Source of the DNA: a virus | Strand: one strand, 5' to 3' | Virus record (IMG/VR): IMGVR_UViG_3300024999_000204 | Span: 1 to 41,213 of that record | DNA length: 41,213 nucleotides | Shown here: piece by piece, positions 1 to 6,377 of the stretch | Numbering within the stretch: the first letter of the stretch is position 1 | How the letters are laid out: each line of letters opens with the position of its first letter | Translations under genes and position numbers: made by a program | The notes under the pieces: generated by a model | The model's input: the letters and a program-made list of their open reading frames with translations, nothing else | Told to the model about the DNA's origin: nothing | Database searches by the model: none

Positions 1-13
1 GTCTATAAACCTT

Positions 14-57
14 GAAGCTGTAGGGATTACGACCCGCCCTCCCTACCGTCAAGCTTC
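14..57. other. candidate cos site (dyad at the window end)
   Basis: An interrupted dyad lies beside the packaging genes: GAAGCT (14-19) and GTAGGGA (20-26) pair with TCCCTAC (40-46) and AGCTTC (52-57), around a GC-rich 13-base centre (27-39). If the window ends join, it lies between an HNH gene and terS, where HK97-type cos phages with an HNH partner are normally cut. The GC-rich centre would suit a cohesive overhang. It could instead be a terminator of the HNH gene, although no T-run follows on the minus strand. Confidence 0.35.
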
Positions 58-714
58 TATCTTGTAATCTATATTGGCACCTTTAAATGAATTACATCTT
101 CTATGGGCTAATTGGCAATTGTCTGGATGATGCTTTCCGCCTTTGGACAGCGGCGTTATATGATCAATAGTTGCACCCATTGGATCCTTAGGATTCTTAT
201 CATAAGCAACGGGCTTGTTACATATTTGACAAGTACCATTATCTCTAAAATATATTCTCTTAAAGTATACACGTTCAACGAATGCTTTCTTTAATTGCTC
301 CTTGCGTTGTTGTTTGTGATCTTCTCTGTGCCTTTTTCTTGCACATTCAATTGAACAATACTCTCTTGTATTCGCCATAAAATTAATGGTAAATTTATTG
401 CCGCATTCCTTGCATATTTTAGTTGTATATCTATTAACTACGGAAGCAGCCTTATTTGTTTTCCAGTATTCTCTCGCCTTTATTCTTGCTTGTTCTTTGT
501 TACACTCATCAGAACAATACTTTGAATTACTTCTGCCTTCAAATTGCTTACTACAAATAACACAAACAGACATTACCATTTTCTTGGTCTTAACTTTAAT
601 ATTGGCTTTCCTTTCAGCAAAAGCACATTCCCTAGAACAATACTTATTACTGTCCTTGCCTCTTGTTCTAGTCTTAAATGTTTTACTACAATAGTTACAA
701 ATACATTCTTTCAT
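49..714 (-). CDS. HNH endonuclease with three extra zinc modules, possibly a mobile (homing-type) nuclease
   Basis: Predicted metal-dependent DNA endonuclease of 221 residues. Three N-terminal modules repeat C-x2-C ... Y-C-S-x-E-C (Cys6/9/26/30, Cys51/54/67/71, Cys101/104/120/124). After a basic linker comes the HNH fold (Cys162/165, Asp184-His185, Asn199, His204, Cys207). The second ATG is taken as the start because AGGAG lies 7 bases before it and only one base before the first ATG at 720. A second, ordinary phage HNH gene lies just upstream (814-1179), so this one looks like an insertion between that gene and terS, behind its own terminator. Packaging HNH proteins are usually 100-130 residues; the extra DNA-binding modules suggest a free-standing homing-type enzyme. 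That role is inferred. Confidence 0.8.
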   Translation of the reverse strand: MKECICNYCSKTFKTRTRGKDSNKYCSRECAFAERKANIKVKTKKMVMSVCVICSKQFEGRSNSKYCSDECNKEQARIKAREYWKTNKAASVVNRYTTKICKECGNKFTINFMANTREYCSIECARKRHREDHKQQRKEQLKKAFVERVYFKRIYFRDNGTCQICNKPVAYDKNPKDPMGATIDHITPLSKGGKHHPDNCQLAHRRCNSFKGANIDYKIEA

Positions 715-754
715 AAACATTCTCCTAATGTTTTATTCTCCATATTTGAACATA

Positions 755-782
755 AGAAAAAGCAGGGTGGAGTTCCCCGCTT
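755..782 (-). terminator. rho-independent terminator between the two HNH genes
   Basis: On the minus strand AAGCGGGG, a 7-base loop and CCCTGCTT form an 8-bp stem with one G-T pair, followed by a short T-run (A's at 755-759 on the plus strand). It would end transcripts from the HNH gene at 814-1179 and shield the second HNH gene and terS. Confidence 0.6.
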
Positions 783-813
783 GTCGCGTTGCAATCGCTA
801 TTTTCTTATAATT

Positions 814-1179
814 TTATTTCCTTGGATTATTAAACCCTCCATCTTCTGTTGCTGTTTTAATATCATGACATCTCTTACATAACGATTGCCAATTAGATCT
901 ATCCCAAAATAAAACCATATCACCTTTATGAGGCTTGATATGGTCAACTACTGTAGCCGGTGTTATCTTATTATCCTTCATACACACAATGCACAGTGGA
1001 TGCTTAGCAAGGTATACTGCTCTCGCCTTACGCCATTTAGCATCATATCCTCTCTCTGTACTGCTACCTCTATATCTATCGTACGACTGCTTATCTTTTG
1101 CATGTTTGTCACAATAACCCTCTTGTACAAGCTCAGGACAACACGGATATTTGCAGGGGCGTTTAGGTCGTGTCGGCAT
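814..1179 (-). CDS. HNH endonuclease, packaging-associated type
   Basis: Compact 121-residue HNH nuclease of the type found beside terminase in HK97-like cos phages, where it helps the terminase cut at cos. An N-terminal CKYPCC ... GYC-x2-H cluster is followed by Cys63-x2-Cys66, Val-Asp-His80, Asn96-Trp, Cys101-x2-Cys104-His105, the complete HNH set. The second ATG is the likely start (AGGAG 9 bases upstream; the first ATG at 1185 is only 3 bases away). The gene is bounded by terminators on both sides. In related phages this gene directly precedes terS; here another HNH gene intervenes. Confidence 0.85.
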   Translation of the reverse strand: MPTRPKRPCKYPCCPELVQEGYCDKHAKDKQSYDRYRGSSTERGYDAKWRKARAVYLAKHPLCIVCMKDNKITPATVVDHIKPHKGDMVLFWDRSNWQSLCKRCHDIKTATEDGGFNNPRK

Positions 1180-1204
1180 TGTCATCAGCTCCTTGGGTAA
1201 AATA

Positions 1205-1253
1205 AAAAAACAACTCTGCTCAGTGATCGTGGTGACTGTCAGAGTTGTTTTTT
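1205..1253 (-). terminator. strong terminator hairpin upstream of the HNH genes
   Basis: Perfect 14-bp arms AAAAAACAACTCTG (1205-1218) and CAGAGTTGTTTTTT (1240-1253) with a 21-base loop and T-tracts on either strand. It separates the early operon from the HNH/terminase region, so the HNH genes must be transcribed by read-through or antitermination, or from a promoter I could not identify. Confidence 0.75.
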
Positions 1254-1317
1254 AGTAAATTAAAGAGGGTCAATGTCAGAAGAAAAATGTCTCTCTACAT
1301 ATAGCACTCAAAATGGT

Positions 1318-1347
1318 AAAAGTCAGCGTGAAAAGCTGACTTTTTTT
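1318..1347. terminator. bidirectional terminator after the early operon
   Basis: AAAAGTCAGC (1318-1327) pairs with GCTGACTTTT (1335-1344) over a 7-base loop, with seven T's on the plus strand and four on the minus strand. It lies just past the stop codon of the gene at 1357-1749 and stands in tandem with the hairpin at 1205-1253. Confidence 0.75.
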
Positions 1348-1356
1348 AAAAATATT

Positions 1357-1749
1357 TTATTTATTATTGATTTCACTCATTATTTCTTTAATAATTCCCC
1401 ACAAACAAGGTTTTTGCATTACGAAATCCACAATATTAGATATTTCTTTGTTGTCAATCATATCACATAGATACTCGGCTTCGAAATGGGTTAAATAAGT
1501 TTCATTACAAAGCTTATTAAATCTTTTTATATATGTTTCACTTTGCTTTAAAGCATAATCAAAAGTATCCCCTCGCATTATACGCCTTCTGATTATGTTT
1601 AATTGTTGTGCAGATAACCCCTTATATTCATCCAAGTTTTCGTTGCAAACCATTCTTAACTTAAAAAATGCCTCTTCTTGTTCTGCTACTTGTTTTATTG
1701 CAGCAGGTAACCCAATGTGAAATCCTAAGAATTTATAATCAATATTCAT
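1357..1749 (-). CDS. conserved-looking phage protein of unknown function, last gene of the early operon
   Basis: 130-residue soluble protein, predicted mostly helical, with no motif I recognise. The start is placed at the ATG with AGAGGTGA just upstream; an in-frame TTG at 1764 overlaps the stop of the sigma-like gene (TTGA), so the two are probably translationally coupled. It is the last gene before a double terminator. Its place between a sigma-like regulator and the packaging genes would suit a role at the early-to-late switch, but nothing in the sequence proves this. Confidence 0.7.
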   Translation of the reverse strand: MNIDYKFLGFHIGLPAAIKQVAEQEEAFFKLRMVCNENLDEYKGLSAQQLNIIRRRIMRGDTFDYALKQSETYIKRFNKLCNETYLTHFEAEYLCDMIDNKEISNIVDFVMQKPCLWGIIKEIMSEINNK

Positions 1750-1760
1750 CCAATCACCTC

Positions 1761-2063
1761 TCAACTAATTTTATCATAACTATCCTTATTTTTCTCTATA
1801 CTTTTTATAGCTCTTTTTATCAGCCCTTGTACGCTCTGCTTTGTTATACCTAATACATCAGCTATCTCAACCATATTTTTATGCTCACCATAGTACATCG
1901 TCAGAACTTGTCTTTGCTTGTCTGTCAAAGCATATATGATAGCCGAATGTAAATATTGTTTCATCTTCTCCCGTTCCTTCGCATTCGTCTCCGTCCTTAT
2001 CATGTACGGATCCAAAGTATAAGTATCTTGGGGCCGAATGTCTTGCATTGAGTGTGTATTTCT
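1761..2063 (-). CDS. sigma-70 region 4-like transcription regulator (C-terminal part of a split gene)
   Basis: The C-terminal ~65 residues match sigma-70 region 4: a helix ending in LTDKQRQVLTMYYGEHKNMV, then the helix-turn-helix EIADVLGITKQSVQGLIKRA. Such small sigma-like proteins often sit near terminase genes and control phage late transcription. I give the GTG start with GGGTGG upstream (alternative TTG at 2099). The N-terminal part expected for this family appears to lie in the overlapping upstream frame (1885-2232). A +1 shift near 2078-2085 would join them, so this gene may be frameshifted, naturally or by sequencing error, or may be translated by re-initiation. Confidence 0.7.
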   Translation of the reverse strand, partial: RNTHSMQDIRPQDTYTLDPYMIRTETNAKEREKMKQYLHSAIIYALTDKQRQVLTMYYGEHKNMVEIADVLGITKQSVQGLIKRAIKSIEKNKDSYDKIS

Positions 2064-2232
2064 CACTTCTCCACCACCCTTTATCGAAATAATGTTCAAT
2101 TTCTTTTGTAACCTCTAACGCTTCTTTTTTTAATAATTTAAGCGGTTTGATTCTGTCGGGGTCCTCAAGTGTTTTAATCCGCTCAGTTATTAGTTTTATT
2201 GATTGCTTGTATTCTTTTGCTAAGTCTTTCAT
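1885..2232 (-). CDS. N-terminal half of the sigma-like protein, or a separate small helical protein
   Basis: Begins MKDLAKEYKQSIKLITERIK behind a perfect AAGGAGGGG site. The first ~45 residues are a charged amphipathic helix like the N-terminus of small phage sigma-like regulators. After about 2085 this frame runs over the sigma-like gene in another frame, and its remaining ~60 residues are low-quality sequence, probably an overrun. The real product is therefore either a short protein or, after a +1 shift, a fused regulator of about 155 residues (1761-2232). Confidence 0.5.
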   Translation of the reverse strand: MKDLAKEYKQSIKLITERIKTLEDPDRIKPLKLLKKEALEVTKEIEHYFDKGWWRSEKYTLNARHSAPRYLYFGSVHDKDGDECEGTGEDETIFTFGYHICFDRQAKTSSDDVLW

Positions 2233-2246
2233 TCGGACCCCTCCTT

Positions 2247-2621
2247 TTATTTTTGTAACACTTGTTTTACTGCTTCCCATAGTGCATCGCATAACTCATT
2301 TCTCATGAATCCAATAGTATCGTCATCACTAATCATTATTTCTACAGAGTAACAAATTCCATTGTTTATAAAATGTTCTGCCATCCCTAATGAATTATGT
2401 TCAGTACATTGAATAAAGAAAAGTTTATTGCCTAATATCGCTATCATATTGCCTATTGTTATTTCTCTTGCCCTTGCTCTTAAATGTTCATTCCTCACGT
2501 AATTTGCAACTTCGTCTACATATGTTTTTCGATATATTTCAAGCTTGTCCACTCCAAAATGCTTTGCAATTTGATCTTCTTTTAATTCTTCTAACTGACC
2601 CCTTGTAATACTCTGTTTCAT
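2247..2621 (-). CDS. phage protein of unknown function
   Basis: 124 residues, starting MKQSITRGQLEELKEDQIAK. The N-terminal helical part includes a turn (AKHFGVDKLEIYRKTY) that could be a DNA-binding helix-turn-helix; the rest is mixed alpha/beta. The start overlaps the stop of the kinase-like gene by ATGA. No catalytic motif seen. Confidence 0.7.
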   Translation of the reverse strand: MKQSITRGQLEELKEDQIAKHFGVDKLEIYRKTYVDEVANYVRNEHLRARAREITIGNMIAILGNKLFFIQCTEHNSLGMAEHFINNGICYSVEIMISDDDTIGFMRNELCDALWEAVKQVLQK

Positions 2622-3166
2622 ATCTGCCCCTCCAATATCCCTTGTATATGTTGTATAGTTATGTCTATATCTGTATTATTGTTTATACAGTAATCACATT
2701 GTACTATTGCAAAGGCTTGTTTATCATGTGTTATACGTTGTTCTAATTTTTGTATTTCTCCGTATGCGTCTTTCCAATGTCCTCTATATACCATTCTCAT
2801 CCTTCTAGTCGATTCATCAACTTTTAAATATATAACTATAACCTCTGCATCTTTTACCAGTCTCTTTATATCTTTAACGCCTTTCGGATCTATAACATAT
2901 ACGCTTGTCCCTTTACCCTGATACTGTTCTTTCGTTGCCCAATAGTGGTTGTTATCGTAGTATGTATAAGCTATCATGTCATCGTTATGAGTTAACATAT
3001 AATCTGCATATTCGACAAATATATGCCCTGTTTCATCCTCTGACCGCTTAGGTCTTGTTGTATAACTGTTTATAACATTGTCCACTATGCCTCGTTTTAG
3101 TAGCTCGTCAGCTATTGTTGTTTTGCCTGAGCCGGATTCGCCTACTAGTAAAATTAATTTATCCAT
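2618..3166 (-). CDS. guanylate kinase-like P-loop nucleotide kinase
   Basis: 182 residues with a Walker A loop GESGSGKT at residues 9-16 and the GMP-binding type segment SYTTRPKRSEDETGHIFV at 34-51, both typical of guanylate kinases, which phosphorylate (d)GMP to (d)GDP. The start is the ATG with GGGAGG 9 bases upstream; the frame is open farther (to 3265) but only across the preceding gene. Phage copies may raise nucleotide pools or act on modified nucleotides. The gene sits in the early operon, overlapping the genes on both sides. Confidence 0.8.
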   Translation of the reverse strand: MDKLILLVGESGSGKTTIADELLKRGIVDNVINSYTTRPKRSEDETGHIFVEYADYMLTHNDDMIAYTYYDNNHYWATKEQYQGKGTSVYVIDPKGVKDIKRLVKDAEVIVIYLKVDESTRRMRMVYRGHWKDAYGEIQKLEQRITHDKQAFAIVQCDYCINNNTDIDITIQHIQGILEGQI

Positions 3167-3470
3167 TACTGTTATCCTCCCGCCACTTTTTGTCGTATAT
3201 GTTTCTGTGAAATTCCCAAACAGGGCAGGCGCGTTTGTGTTCCTCATATTCAAGCCACCATCCAACTACAGGCTCTGAATCCTCGTTAACTCCTGCTCTA
3301 TGCCTTGTAAACGCTTGCCCTACTGTGTAATTTTCTCTACTATCTCCAACTTTATAGGGTTCCATTTCTATCTCAAATATTTTAATAGCTTCTTCTTTTG
3401 TATATTTCTCAGAATTAACTGCAAATTCTCCATACCCACCGCAAAAAGACTCATATTCAAATTTACTCAT
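3159..3470 (-). CDS. hypothetical phage protein
   Basis: 103 residues, acidic, rich in aromatic residues (GYGEF, GWWLEYEEHK, WEFHRNIYDKKW). No family recognised. GGATGAAGAG precedes the ATG, and the 3' end overlaps the kinase-like gene by 8 bases, so it is a true member of the early operon. Confidence 0.65.
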   Translation of the reverse strand: MSKFEYESFCGGYGEFAVNSEKYTKEEAIKIFEIEMEPYKVGDSRENYTVGQAFTRHRAGVNEDSEPVVGWWLEYEEHKRACPVWEFHRNIYDKKWREDNSNG

Positions 3471-3476
3471 ATCTCT

Positions 3477-3671
3477 TCATCCTCCCAACAGTGTTTTAAT
3501 AACTTCATCAAATGTCATAACTCCTTTTTCTATAATTTCAATCGACACCTGATCTATTTCATCATTTAGCTTAAAAAACTCAGGTAAAAATTTTTCGGTA
3601 TCTGTATTTGTGTTAAAAAATATCCTTGCTTTATCTAGTCTGGTTATTAGCTCTTCAAACTTATCCATCAC
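3477..3671 (-). CDS. hypothetical small protein
   Basis: 64-residue protein, mainly helical (DKFEELITRLDKARIFF ... GVMTFDEVIKTLLGG). The start is GTG 3671 or ATG 3668, overlapping the helicase stop (GTGATG); no separate Shine-Dalgarno is seen, so translation is probably coupled to the helicase gene. Confidence 0.6.
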   Translation of the reverse strand: MMDKFEELITRLDKARIFFNTNTDTEKFLPEFFKLNDEIDQVSIEIIEKGVMTFDEVIKTLLGG

Positions 3672-5023
3672 ATATTTTTATAAATTGTTTGCCTATGCTT
3701 ATACATTGATTGGCATAGCCAGTTACTATGTACATAATCGTATACAATAGCCTCTGTTTTACCTTCAAAAGTTCTTGACACCCTGCCTACGCTTTGTATT
3801 ACAACTGCTTTATCTTTCTTAGGTGTCGCTAGAAACAAACGATTCAAACGAGGTATGTCTAATCCTTCTTTGGCTAAGTTGTAAGATGCAAACAAATAAT
3901 TCATTTTGCCTTGTTGCATTAACTCAATCGCCTGTTTCCGTTGAATTTTACCTGTTTTGCTTGTCATAGTTCCGTCAATCATTACTGCCTTATTGCTATT
4001 CAGCCTTGTTTTTAACTCTCTCAGCTGGTCCAGCCTGTCTGACAATATCAAGCAGTAATTATCGCTGTTAGCTTTCAAGTCACCAACAATTTGGTCTATG
4101 TAGTCACTGTAAAAAGCTATTTCATTTAGTGCTGTTGCAAACTTAACAGTTCCGTCAGTATCAAAGCAGGATTTAGGTAATTCGAAGGTTACATTTACAG
4201 GCTTTATTGTGGCTTTCATTGTCTTATCTGACACCGCTGTTTTAGGTATTTCGTGTATGACTTTCCCTAATATCGCATACATTGACTTTATTAGTCCGTC
4301 ACTCCTGTGGCTTGTAGCGGTTAAACCGTATTTATATCTAGCTTTCAAGCTACTCAATACCTTATAAAACATTGTTACACTAGTAGGTGATCCAGCTAAT
4401 CTATGACATTCATCCACAACAACTACATTCCAGCAATCTGCATATTCTTCTAAAAGCAACTTGCTCATCGTCTGTACTGTAGCAAATGTGATCTTGGTGC
4501 CGATATCAACCTTGCCCTCTGTAATTTCTCCGATACCATTCTTACCAAAGTATGCAATATATCTATCTTTGCTTTGATTTAGTAATTCCTTGGTGTGAGT
4601 GAGCCATAAAGCTTTTTGCCCTAGCTTTTGTATTAATCCAATTCCTATTTGAGTTTTACCACATCCGCACTGACCGACTACTACACCATTTTTGTTTCTA
4701 TATGCCTTTTCTACTGCCTCTAACTGGTAATCATACAAACTTATATATCCTGCAAAATCTACTTCGTTCTTAGGTGCAAATACAGCTTCCACATTAGGAA
4801 AAATAATCTGCCATATATCTTGTAATGTACCAAATGGTAATATTAATGCGTTTCCGTTCTTTTCATACAAGCATATTTTTTGAGGTGTACCGCCTGTCCA
4901 TTTACCCATTCTGAGTAATTTGTTATACTGTGGATTACTCAACGTCAATTCGTTCTTGCAGTAAGTAATGATGGACTGTGTAGGATCTTCTATATGGATT
5001 TTATTACTTATTGTTGTTTTCAT
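3668..5023 (-). CDS. superfamily 2 DNA helicase (DEAD/DEAH-like)
   Basis: 451-residue ATP-dependent helicase. RecA-like domain 1 carries Walker A GQCGCGKT and the DECH box (VVVVDECHRL) with the motif III-like GLTATSHRSDG; domain 2 carries the motif V/VI region GLDIPRLNRLFLATP ... QSVGRVSRTFEGK. The arrangement is like phage UvsW/ResIII-type helicases that remodel forks and D-loops. It overlaps the nuclease gene upstream by ATGA, so the pair is likely made together and may act together in replication or recombination. Confidence 0.9.
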   Translation of the reverse strand: MKTTISNKIHIEDPTQSIITYCKNELTLSNPQYNKLLRMGKWTGGTPQKICLYEKNGNALILPFGTLQDIWQIIFPNVEAVFAPKNEVDFAGYISLYDYQLEAVEKAYRNKNGVVVGQCGCGKTQIGIGLIQKLGQKALWLTHTKELLNQSKDRYIAYFGKNGIGEITEGKVDIGTKITFATVQTMSKLLLEEYADCWNVVVVDECHRLAGSPTSVTMFYKVLSSLKARYKYGLTATSHRSDGLIKSMYAILGKVIHEIPKTAVSDKTMKATIKPVNVTFELPKSCFDTDGTVKFATALNEIAFYSDYIDQIVGDLKANSDNYCLILSDRLDQLRELKTRLNSNKAVMIDGTMTSKTGKIQRKQAIELMQQGKMNYLFASYNLAKEGLDIPRLNRLFLATPKKDKAVVIQSVGRVSRTFEGKTEAIVYDYVHSNWLCQSMYKHRQTIYKNM

Positions 5024-5385
5024 AGGTAATACTCCAATACATATAACATAGTTACATCAATAGGTGTTTTTTGGCTTAAAATAATATCAGCGTTTGTAAT
5101 ATAATTCTTTCCGTTGTACTTAAAAACAAAGTATGCATAGTCATTATTTGCGTTTCCAAAAGCTTCAAAAGCATACCTTTGATTTACTTCTATTCTGCTA
5201 ATGTTAAAAAATCTACTGTCACAAGTCTTACACTCTATAGCAAATATTTGATTATCTTTACCCGCTATGATGTCGAATGGCTGTCCGTTTTTATCATCAG
5301 GTATCTTCATTGCCCAATAACCTTTGTTAGCTAATATCTCGCATACTTCTTGCTCAAAGTCACTACCTAGTTTTTTATTACTCAT
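5020..5385 (-). CDS. PD-(D/E)XK nuclease, Holliday-junction-resolvase-like
   Basis: 121 residues with the nuclease core: GSDFEQEVCEILANKGYWA (Glu11/Glu13), then PFDIIAG (Asp38) and FAIECKTC (Glu51-x-Lys53). The order E, D, ExK fits Hjc/RecU-type resolvases and related small phage nucleases, which cut branched DNA. It overlaps both the helicase gene and a 45-codon gene upstream. The substrate (Holliday junction or other branched DNA) is inferred from the family and the context. Confidence 0.8.
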   Translation of the reverse strand: MSNKKLGSDFEQEVCEILANKGYWAMKIPDDKNGQPFDIIAGKDNQIFAIECKTCDSRFFNISRIEVNQRYAFEAFGNANNDYAYFVFKYNGKNYITNADIILSQKTPIDVTMLYVLEYYL

Positions 5386-5515
5386 GGTTATTCACCTTAC
5401 CTTTTTCAAATATCATATTGGCTTCAACCATGGCGTTAATTACTTGGCGAAAAATAAACCTTTGTTTTTTATTTAGTTCTTTGTACATTTTCAATATTTC
5501 ATCTTTTAAACTCAT
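5378..5515 (-). CDS. 45-residue hypothetical protein
   Basis: Short gene beginning MSLKDEILKMYKELNKKQRF. It overlaps its upstream neighbour by ATGA (5512-5515), has GGAG-type sequence upstream (TGGAGAGGGGAATTGGAA), and its stop overlaps the nuclease start. This packing on both sides is the main evidence that it is real. Predicted helical; function unknown. Confidence 0.65.
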   Translation of the reverse strand: MSLKDEILKMYKELNKKQRFIFRQVINAMVEANMIFEKGKVNNHE

Positions 5516-5874
5516 TTCCAATTCCCCTCTCCACTATAAATTTCTATCAGCTCTATAGCTGTATCTAGTGCGTTTATGCTTTTATCTTTTAGTTCAAATC
5601 TCAATTTGCTTCTTAGCAATTCAGTTTTTCTAATATCAGATATAAACTTTTTAAATGATTCCTTTTCTAATTCGTACTGCTTAGCTTTATTGTAAAAATT
5701 ATTCATTGCTAATATTTTCAACTTGCTTCCCTGATCTTTGCTAATTTGGTTATTGTAGAATTGTTTGTATAGTGCTTTTAAGGTTATAAACAAGTGTAAT
5801 TCTAGTAGTGAATAATCATTTAGTGGTTCTTCTAGTTGTGCTGCATCATTAGATATTTCTTCAGCTGTTTTCAT
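5512..5874 (-). CDS. hypothetical helical protein
   Basis: 120 residues, almost entirely helical and rich in Lys, Leu and Glu. It overlaps the genes on both sides by ATGA, so it is translationally coupled inside the early operon. No recognised family. Confidence 0.65.
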   Translation of the reverse strand: MKTAEEISNDAAQLEEPLNDYSLLELHLFITLKALYKQFYNNQISKDQGSKLKILAMNNFYNKAKQYELEKESFKKFISDIRKTELLRSKLRFELKDKSINALDTAIELIEIYSGEGNWK

Positions 5875-6074
5875 ATCTTCTCGTCAGCTTCTTTCTTTTC
5901 ATTTCCTGTAACAAACGGCATTAAAGTTGAGATACTTATAGATAATGATTTTATTAATTCAGCCAATTCAATAGTTGGCTTCTTATCAGCCTTGCGGATT
6001 GCATATTTCAAATTTTGTACCATCTCTAAAACTGCATCGTTTATTCTTAAATCTATCTGTCCCTGATAATCCAT
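5871..6074 (-). CDS. hypothetical small protein downstream of the origin
   Basis: 67 residues (MDYQGQIDLRINDAVLEMVQ...), helical. AGGAG lies 10 bases before this ATG; an in-frame TTG at 6080 is closer to it (4 bases) and is a possible alternative start. It is the first gene after the iteron region. Confidence 0.6.
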   Translation of the reverse strand: MDYQGQIDLRINDAVLEMVQNLKYAIRKADKKPTIELAELIKSLSISISTLMPFVTGNEKKEADEKI

Positions 6075-6104
6075 TTCCAATATTCTCCTTTTAAATCACT
6101 AAAA

Positions 6105-6375
6105 GTCTAACGTGTCTAACAATGGTCTAACTTCGAAAATGCCCTCAAACCCTTGGTATCACTGATGGTCTAACAGTCTAACGTAAATTCCCAACACTCC
6201 TTATAGTACATGTTATTATAAGGATTAGGATTACCCTTATAATAATATTGCTCCTATAGGTATATATATTAAGTTAGACGTTAGACTATTAAGTTATTAT
6301 GTATATACAACCCTACAGCCACGCCACTTTCAAAGGGTCTAACATAGGTCTAACATGGGCATCAAAATGTTAGAC
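6105..6375. other. candidate replication origin with ten GTCTAAC iterons
   Basis: The only non-coding stretch of about 300 bases in the window. It holds ten exact copies of a 7-base iteron: GTCTAAC at 6105, 6114, 6125, 6168, 6176, 6337 and 6348, and its complement GTTAGAC at 6273, 6280 and 6369. The copies flank a very AT-rich core (6199-6272) that includes the inverted repeat ATTATAAGG (6215-6223) / CCTTATAAT (6235-6243). Iterons around an AT-rich unwinding element, directly next to the helicase and primase genes, are the usual form of a phage or plasmid origin. The binding protein is unknown; the DUF927 helicase or another replication protein could be the partner. Confidence 0.7.
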
Positions 6376-6377
6376 TT

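Noticed and set aside
1273-1470. Plus-strand ORF over the terminator region
   Set aside because: It runs through a hairpin terminator and into a minus-strand gene, with a low-complexity translation.
6105-6375. CRISPR array
   Set aside because: Repeats are only 7 bases, irregularly spaced and in both orientations, and no cas gene is present. An iteron origin fits better.
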